Positions 22,219-32,220 of a DNA stretch of 64,000 nucleotides are shown here, piece by piece. The DNA comes from Mytilinidion resinicola. Lineage: Eukaryota > Ascomycota > Dothideomycetes > Mytilinidiales > Mytilinidiaceae. The notes beneath the pieces were generated by a model. It was not told the DNA's origin. It saw nothing but the letters and a program-made list of their open reading frames with translations, and ran no database searches. The translations under genes and the position numbers were made by a program. The stretch spans positions 949,713 to 1,013,712 of the forward strand of contig NW_022985439.1 of assembly GCF_010093595.1 (NCBI RefSeq), in the 5' to 3' direction. Position 1 is the first letter of the stretch. The number at the start of each line of letters is the position of its first letter.

Positions 22219-22360
22219 GGCCCAATGGTCTAGTGGTATGATTCCTGCTTTGGGTATTACATCTCAAACCTGCAGGAGGCCCGTGAGTACACACCGCACT
22301 AATAATCTTCGAACTTGTAGCTAACAATATATACAGCGCGTTCGAATCGCGGTTGGGCCC
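22219..22360 (+). tRNA. tRNA-Pro(UGG) with two introns
   Basis: Acceptor stem GGCCCAA (22219-22225) pairs perfectly with TTGGGCC (22353-22359), discriminator C22360. Anticodon stem CCTGC (22244-22248) pairs with GCAGG (22272-22276); anticodon TGG is 22251-22253. A canonical 16-nt intron occupies 22255-22270 at 37/38. A second insertion, 22283-22336 (54 nt), lies inside the T-stem between positions 49 and 50: starts GTGAGT, contains CTAAC at 22321-22325, ends TACAG. Removing both yields T-stem CCGCG/CGCGG, loop TTCGAAT and a perfect 72-nt cloverleaf. TTTT runs at 22367-22370 and 22373-22376 can terminate Pol III. The body is nearly the same as that of the AGG tRNA 2.8 kb away; the second introns share no sequence beyond the splice signals. 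Confidence 0.88.
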
Positions 22361-23903
22361 GTTCTCTTTTGCTTTTCGGCATTCTTTTTTGCTCTTGTGG
22401 AGGTATGTACAGGGGCATTGGTGGCACAACAGCACAGGCGGCAAAGGAATGCTACTATTGGACTTGGTACTCGTATAAGCGGGGTGACGACATGGACATG
22501 CTTGTTTCCTTTACTTCACATGGAGAACCACATTTTCAAAAGTCACGGCGCGCATCTCAAGGTGCTGAGGAGTACGAGAGCAGCTCTCGAAGTCCAGTCC
22601 AGAGCAGAGCATTTCAAGTAGCGACAAGTAGCCATTATCAAACCCTTCCAGTTCACAGCCTCGAATTCTTTACATCGTGTTCAAACCGTGCATGAGATTA
22701 TAGGGCACCATAGACGCCTTCGTTACACATACAATTTACTCACGAGTACCTCCTCGAGCTTGAAGTAGAGTGTTTTCAGCCTGGAAAAGCACGCCAATCA
22801 CACTCCTTCCAATTCAAGATCTCCAATCCTTTACACCCCATGCATATCTTCCTCACTTCCACGAAGCCACTCAAACGCCGCTTTCCAGCATGCAAATCTC
22901 CCTCACATACGCCTCGATATCAATCGCAAAGCGTCTCGTTCGTAAAATCGAAGCTAATTGTCGCAGCTGGGCACCGCCTTTGTTACTGTTTGGGGTACTT
23001 CTATAGACTCTTGGAACCTCCAGCTCGATGTAAGGTAGCGGGGAGTTCGAATCCTTTGATTCTATTTTAAGGGTTACGGATCCACGGCTACACTAGTTTG
23101 GCGTCTTGATATCAGTACCGACTTTGGGATATTCTCTGGACAGACTATTCAGCTAATATAACTGATACGTGAGTGCCTTCTATCCTAATCATAGATATCT
23201 GACTTATGACACTTGTGATACTACGGCGAAAAATTGCATTCAAATTAATTCAAGCACGTTACCTCGGCATCCATCATCCCTGAGCACCTCCTCTTTCACA
23301 CTGCCATGAATGTAACACCCCCCAACCAACTGATACGAACCAGCTCACCATGCAACACACCTGGCTCTAATCTCAAAAGCCGAATATCTGCGTGATCATG
23401 AGAGGCATCATACGAAACAATTCTATATTTGAGAGGGAAACCTCCTGGATGCTGACGGCTGGCGAGTTTCGTCGGTGAAGTGGCATTACCATTAAGGCTA
23501 CGCGTTCTTCTTGTGACTGAGTAGGAAGGAAAGAATGATGAAGTGTGCGACTATGTGTTCGTCATACTGGCCCCATTTGGTGCTGCCGCGTACGACGAGT
23601 ATGTGTTCTCAACTAAACTGCCCCGTGAGATGATTTGTCCAATGTGACACCTTTGGAGAGAAGATAATGAAGCAATAAGAGAACGATTACAAAAAATACC
23701 TGCTAACCCAGTGAGCGTCAAATGTAGTAGATGAGAATGTGTGGACACTGCGAGTATGTGGAGGACGAAAACCGCCTATTATCAGTATATAAATGTTCTG
23801 ATAACGAGAGCACATGGAGGTTGCATAGCGACGGCGCAAATTGTGAAACTCGTTGGATATCACCGACGCTCTGAGACACACGCTTGTATACGTGTGTGAA
23901 GTC
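22361..23903. other. Long intergenic stretch, no gene supported
   Basis: Only short open frames. A B-box-like GAGTTCGAATCC at 23044-23055 has no A-box or matching acceptor stem around it. No domain is recognisable in any frame. Confidence 0.45.
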
Positions 23904-25178
23904 TCAGGCGTTACTACCAAGATAATCCCAAATCGCGAGCGTATGAATCTTGATCAAAGCCTTAAACTCTGCAATATCAACCGCTTCTCCACTTGCGCCC
24001 ATAGACCGAGGTGATGGTCCGATTACATAGGCAGGGATACCAAGATAGCGGTAGAACTTGCAGTCAGTCCCACCAAGCCCAGCAAGCTGTACGGGTCGAC
24101 GACCTGTGATGTGCTCCGTAGTATCGGCAATGTGCTTGGCGAAAGGGTGGTCGATACTACAATAGTTGGCGGGATTGCTAGGTGCTTCCTGCTTGGACAC
24201 AGACGCTTCCGGAAAGTCTTTCAATATGGAATATACATGATCCATGACCTCCTCTGCGAGCAGACCGATTGGAAGCCGAACGTCCGCTTCAAATACACAT
24301 TCTTCGGGGATGACATTGACCTTGAAGCCACCACGTATCGTGCCTATGTTGATCGTAGGAGCAAGTAGTATTTCAGCCGTACCAGGGCCCATGATCTCGT
24401 TGGCAACAAGGCGGACTTCCGAGCTGTCGAAGTGTTTTCGCAATTCTTCAGATAGATGTGGCGTCATGCTCTCAATTTCCAGCAGTCTTTGTATCAACTG
24501 GGCAGCTATGATGTTAGCACCCCGACTTAGCTGTGTATAGGCTCCGTTCGCTCCTTTCGTCCGGATTGTGAATGTTAGTCTTAACGTTCCTTTCTCTCCA
24601 AAGCGGATTGACTGGAGGCCCCCAGGCTCTCCGTTTATCACACAGTCCCCTCTCCATGGGGACGCTTTGCCGCCTTGTTCGAGGAGGTATCGTGTCCCCC
24701 ATTTTCCACCCGTCTCTTCATCCGAAGCAACTGTCAAAGCTACACTTCCTTTCAACTTTTGGGCCCTCTTTTTAAGCAATATGTACGCGATGGTAGATGC
24801 AGCGGTCCCGGCCTTCATATCTACTCCGCCCCGGCCATGTATTTGCAATCCATCATTATAGCCCGAGTATGGTCCACCATGCTTCCACTCATCGGGATTC
24901 CCCACAGGGTACGTATCAATGTGGCCATTGAGGACTACTCGTGGTCCAGATCTGTCTCCACCATCGAAGTCGGTCACAATATTTGGCATATGCGGCTGCG
25001 GCGCGATTGTCTCGGCGGAGATTCCATGGCTAGACAAGAAGTCGAATACGATTGAGGCGGCTTCAGTAGTATCTCCCGGTGGACTGGGACTCGCGGCGCG
25101 AATAAAAGTCTGAAGGAAGGTCAGGTATTCAGGGAAGTTGGTGTCGATTTCGGAGAGGATTTCGTGCTTGGTGGCCAT
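23904..25178 (-). CDS. M20 family metallopeptidase / deacylase (ArgE/DapE type)
   Basis: Zinc hydrolase that removes acyl or aminoacyl groups from small amides; cytosolic. A single exon of 424 aa, full length for the family. Metal and catalytic motifs are visible in order: LNGHIDTYPVG (His ligand and catalytic Asp), GRGGVDMKAG (bridging Asp), SDEETGG (general-base Glu and Glu ligand), the central lid/dimerisation domain (TFTIRTKGANGAYTQLSRGA to VFEADVRLPIG), and the last ligand region near LAGLGGTDCKFYRYLG. It resembles acetylornithine deacetylase/succinyl-diaminopimelate desuccinylase proteins of fungi; the exact substrate cannot be told. Start MATKHEILSEIDT is the first in-frame ATG and all domains follow. 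Confidence 0.88.
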   Translation of the reverse strand: MATKHEILSEIDTNFPEYLTFLQTFIRAASPSPPGDTTEAASIVFDFLSSHGISAETIAPQPHMPNIVTDFDGGDRSGPRVVLNGHIDTYPVGNPDEWKHGGPYSGYNDGLQIHGRGGVDMKAGTAASTIAYILLKKRAQKLKGSVALTVASDEETGGKWGTRYLLEQGGKASPWRGDCVINGEPGGLQSIRFGEKGTLRLTFTIRTKGANGAYTQLSRGANIIAAQLIQRLLEIESMTPHLSEELRKHFDSSEVRLVANEIMGPGTAEILLAPTINIGTIRGGFKVNVIPEECVFEADVRLPIGLLAEEVMDHVYSILKDFPEASVSKQEAPSNPANYCSIDHPFAKHIADTTEHITGRRPVQLAGLGGTDCKFYRYLGIPAYVIGPSPRSMGASGEAVDIAEFKALIKIHTLAIWDYLGSNA

Positions 25179-26676
25179 GTTGAATATATCGTATGATGAA
25201 AGAAGAGAGAACGGTATTTCTGTTGTTCAAGATAATTGAATTAACGTTGAATTAATGTGGTTAATATATACATTAATACAATTGCGTACTCCGTTGTACA
25301 CTTGAAGTCATTCCGGTTATCACTCCGAGCGCTCCGAGTATTTTACTCCGCGCGTCATTCTTTCGACAGGTTCGGCGTAGATCGTTCGAAAGATTCTTTA
25401 TTTAATTAAGAAGATAGGATTAGTATCGGAGTGAGTCTCGTGTTTTGCGGTCAAGCTCGAGGCTTTATTGATTCAAGAAGAGAAAGCGTCAACGGAGACG
25501 ACACAAAGGTAGGTAGAATGGTTCGGACCTCGGAAATACTAAAATCCGAAAGAACTCCTGTTCATCTTTTGTCTAATTCAACCTCTTAAGCTTTTCAACT
25601 TATCCTTCATATCCATCTTCTTGAAATCAATTGCAGCGTATAAATGTGCACAGTTCCTTCAACTTCTTTTTCTCAGCCTTGCAGGGGAAACGATTCACGA
25701 GGACGTCCAGATACCAAAACCGTTTTGACATCAGTCATTGTCACACTAACCAGCAGACCCCAAGGCGATGAGATGCATGATCTCAAAGCCTAAGTATGAG
25801 TCTATTGATCCTGATAAGTATGAAGGTGCAGTGCATGCCGCAAACGAGCCACCACCAGCAAACTCGTATCCCGGAAGAGGCTGTGCATGCAAGCCTCACA
25901 CTAACCATAATCGGAGCATGGAAACCTCCCCGGTACTTATTTATTGTTGCCTTCGCTTGATGTGTCTCATTATTGGCTCCAATAACCTATCGAACTTCTC
26001 AGCAAGCCATCCCATCAACACCCTTGACAAACTTTCAGCCCAAAGACCCCGAAGGCGCACTACAGCCTTCATCTTAACCCAGACGTGGCAGCATCGCCCT
26101 TTTAACCTTGTCAAGCGTTTCACATGCATTCGTCCATTCTCGTTTGTTGATGTGGGGTACAAGGCGAGTACGGAGTCTGCCTAAGTTCAATAATGGCTGC
26201 CTGCATGAATACTGCGGTTCAGCCCTCTCCATGGTGGCCCAACTTGCGACCTATCCAATGGCCTCCTAGGCCGACTCGGGTTGCCGATGACTTGAGTACC
26301 TGTCCGTCGGGCCTTGCAGCCAGTGGTTTGTGAGGAGCCTATCTCTCCGCAGCACTGTTTTAGTCAGTGCCCTGCAGCTGAGGCTAGGCTATGACTTTAT
26401 TTCAACTCTTTTCCTCAAGCCTTCTTCACTTGTCCTTCTGCTCTGCCTTTTATTGCATTTTGTTTTCTCATTGTTTGTTTTCCGTCGTTCGTAGTTAATT
26501 TAAAGTAATAAATCAGTGGCACGGTTAACTAAGCTCACTTCACGCAACCCTAGAACTCAGCCTTAGCCGCTTTAGAATCAGCAATCATCAAATCCACGGC
26601 CTTAATTTCCCACTGTGGAAACCTCAAAGGCCGCAAATACAGTTGCTGCTTAAGACCCGACACGCTGTCTACCGAA
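25179..26676. other. Long intergenic stretch, partly AT-rich
   Basis: 25200-25460 is AT-rich with repeated TTAAT motifs, and the remainder shows only short frames (for example 138 codons at 25768 plus) without domains. The PARP-like frame is open back to 26554 without an ATG, so an upstream exon cannot be excluded. Confidence 0.45.
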
Positions 26677-27648
26677 ATGGGCAGCTTCTCCCGCCCCCGC
26701 TCAAAACGAGCACAAGTCTCTATAAAAGTCATCGAAGTCAAAAACTGGAAGCACGTCCGACAATCCAAAAAGCTCAAGAAGCAAAACACATGGTACAACT
26801 GGGTCAGCGCGACCTGCTCGACCGCCTGTATCTTCATCCTGCGGCGCTCCAACCTCGAATGGAAATTCAACGTCCTCCGCCACGACCCCACTGTCATCGA
26901 CCTCCTCCTCGTCTCCATCCACGCCGCCATAAGTACAGGCCGCATGGACCTCCTCCCGGACTGCCCAATCAACAACATCACGACGCTCACAAAGGCGCTA
27001 AACGACATGCCTGCCCTCTCAACCTTCCAGACGGCCCCTGACCTCCCCCTCGCCCTCCACGGCCTCACGCTCCCCTGCAAGACCCTCCTCTCCTGGCTCT
27101 GTACCATGCAGCACGGTCTCGCGTCCCTCTCGCCAGACTCGCCCCTCCACATCCCCAGCATGGCCGGCGCCCACCAGTTCACCATGGCCACCCCCACCGC
27201 CAAACGCGCCCTGTTCAACGCCCATGTCAAGCGCGACCCCCTCACCCGCGTCGTCTTCCACGGCACCGCCATGTGCCGCCTCTACAGCATCGTCGCTACG
27301 GGGCTGAAGGTGTGCAGCGGCACCCCCCTCGAGGCGAACGGCGCCGCGCTAGGTCGCGGCATCTACACGGCACAGGAGCCGAGCGCGTCGTTGGGGTACT
27401 GCGTGCAGTCCTCGGGATGGCCAAATAGCGCGTTCAAGAACATGCGGGTGCTGTTGGGGTGCGAGATTGCGGGGTTCGGGAACAAGCACGGGCTGGGGAC
27501 GTATGTGGTGCCGGATGAGGCAATGTTGGTAGTGCGGTATGTGTTTTTGATGCCGGTGACGCAGGTGGTGCCGGGGAGTTATTTGCTGGGGGAGGAGTTG
27601 ATGGGGAGGTATGGGATTATTAAGGGGACGGTCGGGGTGGCTGCTTGA
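26677..27648 (+). CDS. PARP-like ADP-ribosyltransferase (PARP6/8/16 type)
   Basis: Predicted mono-ADP-ribosyltransferase. Single exon, 323 aa from ATG 26677. The C-terminal half carries the PARP fold: VVFHGTAMCRLYSIVATGLK with the catalytic His, then GAALGRGIYTAQEPSASLGY with the Tyr, then GLGTYVVPDEAMLVVRYVFL. In PARP1 the catalytic Glu (E988) precedes an equivalent YIVYD-like strand; here that position is Thr, giving H-Y-T rather than H-Y-E. The known PARP6/8 and PARP16 groups also lack this Glu and only mono-ADP-ribosylate or are inactive. The N-terminal 150 aa are helical with two Cys and no recognised domain; fungal relatives are often fused to a ubiquitin-conjugating domain, which is not seen here. 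Codon use is very GC-rich. Confidence 0.78.
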   Translation: MGSFSRPRSKRAQVSIKVIEVKNWKHVRQSKKLKKQNTWYNWVSATCSTACIFILRRSNLEWKFNVLRHDPTVIDLLLVSIHAAISTGRMDLLPDCPINNITTLTKALNDMPALSTFQTAPDLPLALHGLTLPCKTLLSWLCTMQHGLASLSPDSPLHIPSMAGAHQFTMATPTAKRALFNAHVKRDPLTRVVFHGTAMCRLYSIVATGLKVCSGTPLEANGAALGRGIYTAQEPSASLGYCVQSSGWPNSAFKNMRVLLGCEIAGFGNKHGLGTYVVPDEAMLVVRYVFLMPVTQVVPGSYLLGEELMGRYGIIKGTVGVAA

Positions 27649-27946
27649 TGATTGTTCATTTGTTATATTTGGAGTAAAGGGGGGTATAGGGGTTCTGCGA
27701 AAGCGGAGTGTGGCGGCGGGCATAGAAGACTCACAGCATAGCATAGCTCGTTTGAGTATCATGAATCATGACTTTAGTTCATTCATTCAGCTGTCTCGAG
27801 ACGGACGCTGTCACGCCTAGAAGCCATAAGGGGAAGTGACGCCGCCTATTCCATCCCATTCCATATCAAGTGGACAAAACGAACTTTCACCCACAAGATA
27901 CTACAGAGCATACCGTGCCCATGCTTTTGGGAATCCTGGCGCCCGC

Positions 27947-29017
27947 TTAGACATCAATCGCATCAACCGTAACGCCCTTTATCCAAGTATACTGCATGAC
28001 CCTAGCCACCTCCTCGGCCGACTCATGCGAGACCAGCGAAGCAACGAGGTACAGACTAGCATCGAGGCCCGCAGTCACACCACCAGTGGTGATAACGCGC
28101 ATGCCTCCCAGCGGCATGCTCGCGCGCCTCGCAATCGACTCGCGGCGCCGGCTCTCCTTCCACGCGTTGCTGCCCTTGCGCGCGATGCTCTTCCGCCTCG
28201 CGTGGCCCGCGGCCACGCCATCTGGCCGCTTGCGCACGATGTATGGGTTCTCGTCCGGGTTCTCGCCCAGGTCGAAGCGCGCGTTGTTGACGACGTAGCG
28301 CTCCTCCATGACGTCGGTGCGCTCGGAGAGGTCGCGGGTGGAGGCGTTCTGGCAGAGTGTCTCGAGGCGGGTGTAGTAGTCGGGGTGGGTGGTGGCGGCG
28401 AGGCCTTCGAGGAGGCCCTGCTCGGCGAGGAGGAGGGAGCCGGTGGAGACGGCGAGGATGGTGCGCTCTTTGGCGGGGTTCTTCTCTTGGACGTCGACCC
28501 ACTTCTTGATGAGGGCGAGCTGGGGTTGTTAGAATGTGTGTATAAGGAGGGTTTTGGTATGTATGAAGAGGGCTATCGAGGGGTGAAAGGAAGGATACGC
28601 GTACAGGCTCAGCTTTGGACTGGATGATCTCGTTGGTGAGACCGCCGGGGACTACGAGCACGTCGTATTCTTCAATGTCTTCGGTAGCGTCCTCGTAGTC
28701 CATGTCGGCTTTGAGGGTGGCGCCTTGGGCGGACTTCATGGCGGCAGCATTGCCAACGAAGCTGCATTCGAAGGCCTTGGTAGCTGTATATGGGTTAGTA
28801 AAGAAGAAAACTCATGTGTATATAGCTCAATTGATGAAGTATATGAAGGGTTGAGGTCATATAGAAAAGAGTGCTTACCAGTGTCCTTGGTGTTGTGCTG
28901 AGCGCGAGACAAGACCTCGAGCGGACCGACTACGTCTAATGCCTCAAAGTCTGGGTACAACACAAAGAGAACTTTGATGGTCTCAGGAGACCCGTTCTCG
29001 TCCGCAATTGCACTCAT
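27947..29017 (-). CDS. DJ-1/PfpI superfamily protein lacking the nucleophilic Cys
   Basis: Class I glutamine-amidotransferase-like fold related to isonitrile hydratase. Exons 29017-28879, 28783-28605, 28519-27947 (296 aa). Visible: VLFVLYPDFEALDVVGPLEV with the conserved Glu, YDVLVVPGG, and the nucleophile elbow, which reads ILAVSTGSLLLAEQGLL. The family has Cys at the first elbow position (CTG); here it is Ser. A 50-residue basic insert (RKRPDGVAAGHARRKSIARK and onward, with repeated RRRES/RKS) lies before the GGMRVITTGGVTAGLDASLY block. The rest of the fold is intact, so it may be a non-catalytic or altered member. It is convergent with the PARP-like gene (about 300 bp between stops). Confidence 0.85.
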
Positions 29018-30308
29018 TGTGACGGTTGATGTTTGTTTGATGGAAGGTGATAGCTGGGGGATGGAAGCAAGGAGAGACGGGGGGAGACGAGGAGTAAGCT
29101 CGAGGTGAGGGGTCCAAAGACACCGTGACCAAAGCAGATCACCTGCTCGTGGTGCCATTCGTGTGCCATTGACCATTCCACCCCTGCCCTTGAGCTTCCC
29201 CGCATTCAACCCTTAGTACGTGGGCGTTTTAGCGCAATGATGTCAACCTGGGTGCTCTCAAGCGCAGCGCCATGGGTTTAAGAGAGCAAACGGGCAAGAC
29301 CACAAACAAACTAGGAGCCTCCTGTACTGCACGAAGTAAAGCATTAATTAAAATATGAACCATCATCGATTGTAGCATCCAAACGCTGTCTAGATACACA
29401 TAGCTCAAAGCCTGGTACGAGCTAGTGCCCCGCGTCCCACTTTTCTAGCATCCGGATTTAGCTAGAGCGAGCGGAGATCGTCTGAGCTAGCAGGCGGAGA
29501 TCATCCCAACTTCTTCAACACCATGCGTACGCCCTACTACCCGCAATCAAAATGCTTCATCTGGACAACAGTTTGCTGCATTTCACAGTACACCTTTTCG
29601 CAGCCTCGAATTGAAGTGGTGAGGGAGCCTCTTCACGTATGTACACGTGGCCAAATACCATCAAATTCTGAGAAACATGAAGTCTACTTCTTGAAGACAT
29701 ACTCCAGGTTCTGATTCTCGTACAAGTTTCGATGTTTCCGCAGTTCTCGCCGAGACCTACAAGACTCCATATTAGTATTAGGCTTCAAGGATAAGGTACA
29801 CCAGAAAGTTGCCTATTGATGGACTTCAGCGTTGGCTTGCTCCTTACAAAGGTAAGCTGATCCCAACTTTTCAAGGCCACCTCATGCTCCTACTGCGTCT
29901 TACTGTACCGCGATGATCAGATTCAGCTGCAAGTATGCTTCTGTGTGCATCGTCCGCTTTGGCAGCCCAGTCCCCACCCTCCCTGACCTCTTCCGAAGCA
30001 GCTGTATCCTCCGTGACCTGCAATACCCTCATCTCTCGCTCGACCTTTTCCAAAGCAGCTGTGTCCTCCAAGCCATCTTTAACGTCTTTGCCGAACTTCT
30101 CTCGCTTCGCCTAAGAGCGCACGAGATACTCATATAGACAATATTCCCAGTTGTGAAGCGGTGACAGAAGTGAAGTGAATGTAGCGCAAAGCCGTATGTG
30201 GCTCGTGCACTCCTGTTTTGATCTCCTCACCTACACCTCTAGCTCACCACGAGCCTCAGCATACCTACCTACCTAAAAGCCTTACTCCCAACCACCCAGG
30301 GGTGCCGC
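29018..30308. other. Intergenic; short internal duplication near 30000
   Basis: No gene supported. Between about 29990 and 30075 a unit reading TTCC(G/A)AAGCAGCTGT(A/G)TCCTCC occurs twice, about 57 bp apart, in an otherwise featureless region. Confidence 0.4.
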
Positions 30309-31037
30309 ATGATGTCGAACGGTCAGACATCTGTGAGCTCGCCAGAGCAAGCCAGGTATGTTCAAATAACGATAGTTTCGCTGACGTTGCTAACCAAAGC
30401 CAGAGCATATGGCAAGCCCATCGAGATCCTAGTCGGTACTGACGAGACCTCGTTCTATATTCACGAAGGAATTGTTCGTGCCTCGTCCAAGTTCTTCGAT
30501 AATGCCCTAAAGCCGGGTTGGGTCGAATCCAAAGAGCGCTGCGTACGACTTCCCGAAGACGACCCAGATGTGTTCTCGATATATCAGGAGTGGCCCTACT
30601 CGCTTCAGATACGTGTTGGCGCCAAAGAAATAGCTGAACTGTACGTGGTGCTATGCAAAGCCTACTGCCTCGGAGAGAAACTTATGGACTGCAACTTCAA
30701 AGACGCCATCATCAACGAAATCATTCGCAACACCAAGGTCGTGATTGACGGCGAGATATATTTTCCGGGCGACTGGGCAATAAAACTCTCGTACGAGGGC
30801 ACCACTCATATCTCGCATCTCCGGAAACTGCTGGTGGACTTCCTCGTCTACGAGGCAGAAGGTAGCTGGTTGTCGAAAGGTTCGATGGATGTTTTGCCGA
30901 AAGAGTATTTGTTCGACATCGCCATTGGTATGACTAACGCACGTGATGAAGTACCTGCAAAGGCCCCGTGGAAAGACGAGTCGCAAGTCAAGGCTCTTTA
31001 CCACTCAAGGCGCGAGGAGAAGGACAGCCGCAAATGA
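30309..31037 (+). CDS. BTB/POZ domain protein
   Basis: Probable protein-protein interaction protein of the large fungal BTB family; partner unknown. Exons 30309-30355 and 30404-31037 (226 aa). The 48-nt intron (GTATGT, GCTAACC, CCAG) is stop-free and in frame; removal joins EQAR to AYGKPIEILVG. BTB signature: FYIHEGIVRASSKFFDNALK, CVRLPEDDPDVFSIYQEW, then LYVVLCKAYCLGEKLMDCNFKDAI and the family tail HLRKLLVDFLVYEAEGSWL and LPKEYLFDIAIGM. Two decayed paralogues lie at about 38.2 and 39.2 kb, the second with an intron at the same place. Confidence 0.82.
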   Translation: MMSNGQTSVSSPEQARYVQITIVSLTLLTKARAYGKPIEILVGTDETSFYIHEGIVRASSKFFDNALKPGWVESKERCVRLPEDDPDVFSIYQEWPYSLQIRVGAKEIAELYVVLCKAYCLGEKLMDCNFKDAIINEIIRNTKVVIDGEIYFPGDWAIKLSYEGTTHISHLRKLLVDFLVYEAEGSWLSKGSMDVLPKEYLFDIAIGMTNARDEVPAKAPWKDESQVKALYHSRREEKDSRK

Positions 31038-31296
31038 GGCGGAAGACCCTTACGGGCAGCAGACGATGGAGGTTCTCTTGGCTAGCCAGCGGTGGGATAA
31101 TACTCTCTACATTTGAAGACCTTGCAGAAGTGCTTACAGTGGGCTGACGACAACTGGGGTACTCTGAACAGTCCACAAATCACCCCAATAAACGAGCATG
31201 CATCTCGCTCAGATCTTTGAAAGCATATTGAAGCACCCTGACAGTGACATGAAGTGCACACAGACTAACCTCCTAACACCGCACCCTCTCGAAACC

Positions 31297-31974
31297 TCAC
31301 AACATCAATCCGGCCACTAATCCACCGACCCCTCCCTCTTCTCCCTCACCAACCTCTCCAAACTCATCCTCACACTCCACCTTACATACTTCGTCTCCAC
31401 CCTCCTCGCAAACCCCCCGACAAGCCCCTAGTATCACTCTCCCCATCCAACGGATGATGATGCCCAAAAATCGGCGGCTGAACCGTGACACACGTTTTCT
31501 CCCCTCTCCTCCTTTCCTCCTCCTTTTCTCCTCCTCTACCGCCTCCTCCTTCGCCGCGAGTACCTCCTCCCCTGGGAAGTCAACATCCTCACCATCAGAC
31601 CCCGCACACCACATCCCCAACTCGACATCCCAAATCCGCTGCCAGTTCTTCAGCCCATACCGCTGTAGCAGGCGGCGCGCGCCGCGCTGGCTGATGGCGT
31701 ACGCGACGGTGCAGAGGGCGCCGCCGGTGGCGCAGTGGTAGGCGCGGGTGTGCGGAGGGTGGGATTTCCCAAACAGGTCGGGCGGGCCAAAGGGGTGGGC
31801 TTTCAGATACTTAGGGGCGGAGACGGCGGGGTCGTTGGATGTGGCGAGGAGAAGTTTTTTGGGGCTTCGGAGAGGTGGACGGTGGTGGCGAGCGAGGGAA
31901 GCTGACGCCCGCAGATATGTAACGTCTTCGCAAAGTTTAGTTGGGGCCGATCTGCAGAGTCGCGGTAAGCACAT
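31297..31974 (-). pseudogene. Glycosyltransferase family 25-like C-terminal relic
   Basis: The frame contains a recognisable GT25 block, GALCTVAYAISQRGARRLLQ then RYGLKNWQRIWDVELGMWCA, with an upstream HTRAYHC element. The N-terminal nucleotide-sugar-binding half of the family is absent: upstream DNA (to 32200) holds no continuation. The C-terminal part (after residue 130) is a low-complexity Glu/Lys/Arg/Gly run unlike the family. Most likely a truncated, decaying copy; an expressed short protein cannot be excluded. Confidence 0.5.
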
Positions 31975-32220
31975 ATATTCGACGACCTATGTGCGTGCAC
32001 TACGTTTGTAATATATGTGCATGCCTTGGAATCACACTTACGGGCGCGAGACACGGCTAGAAAAGTCGACTATTAGATAATATCTTCTCTCTTTGTATAT
32101 CTAGGTACTCTTTTGCCACTGCATGTGACGTTTCAAAATGTCTCGAAAACCTGACCGAGATGGGAGGTAATCGTTTTGAGGAGTCCATGACCCCCCTCAT
32201 GCAACCTCAGATGGCGGTAC

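Noticed and set aside
23030..23070. B-box-like GAGTTCGAATCC suggesting a third tRNA
   Set aside because: No A-box, acceptor stem or anticodon arm could be fitted around it.
26550..27272. 240-codon minus-strand open frame ending DSKAAKAEF
   Set aside because: Antisense to the PARP-like gene. Its last 35 codons look protein-like, but no exon on that strand upstream makes sense.
28056..28739. 227-codon minus-strand frame rich in Arg/His/Pro
   Set aside because: Reads through an intron and then runs out of frame in the DJ-1/PfpI gene.
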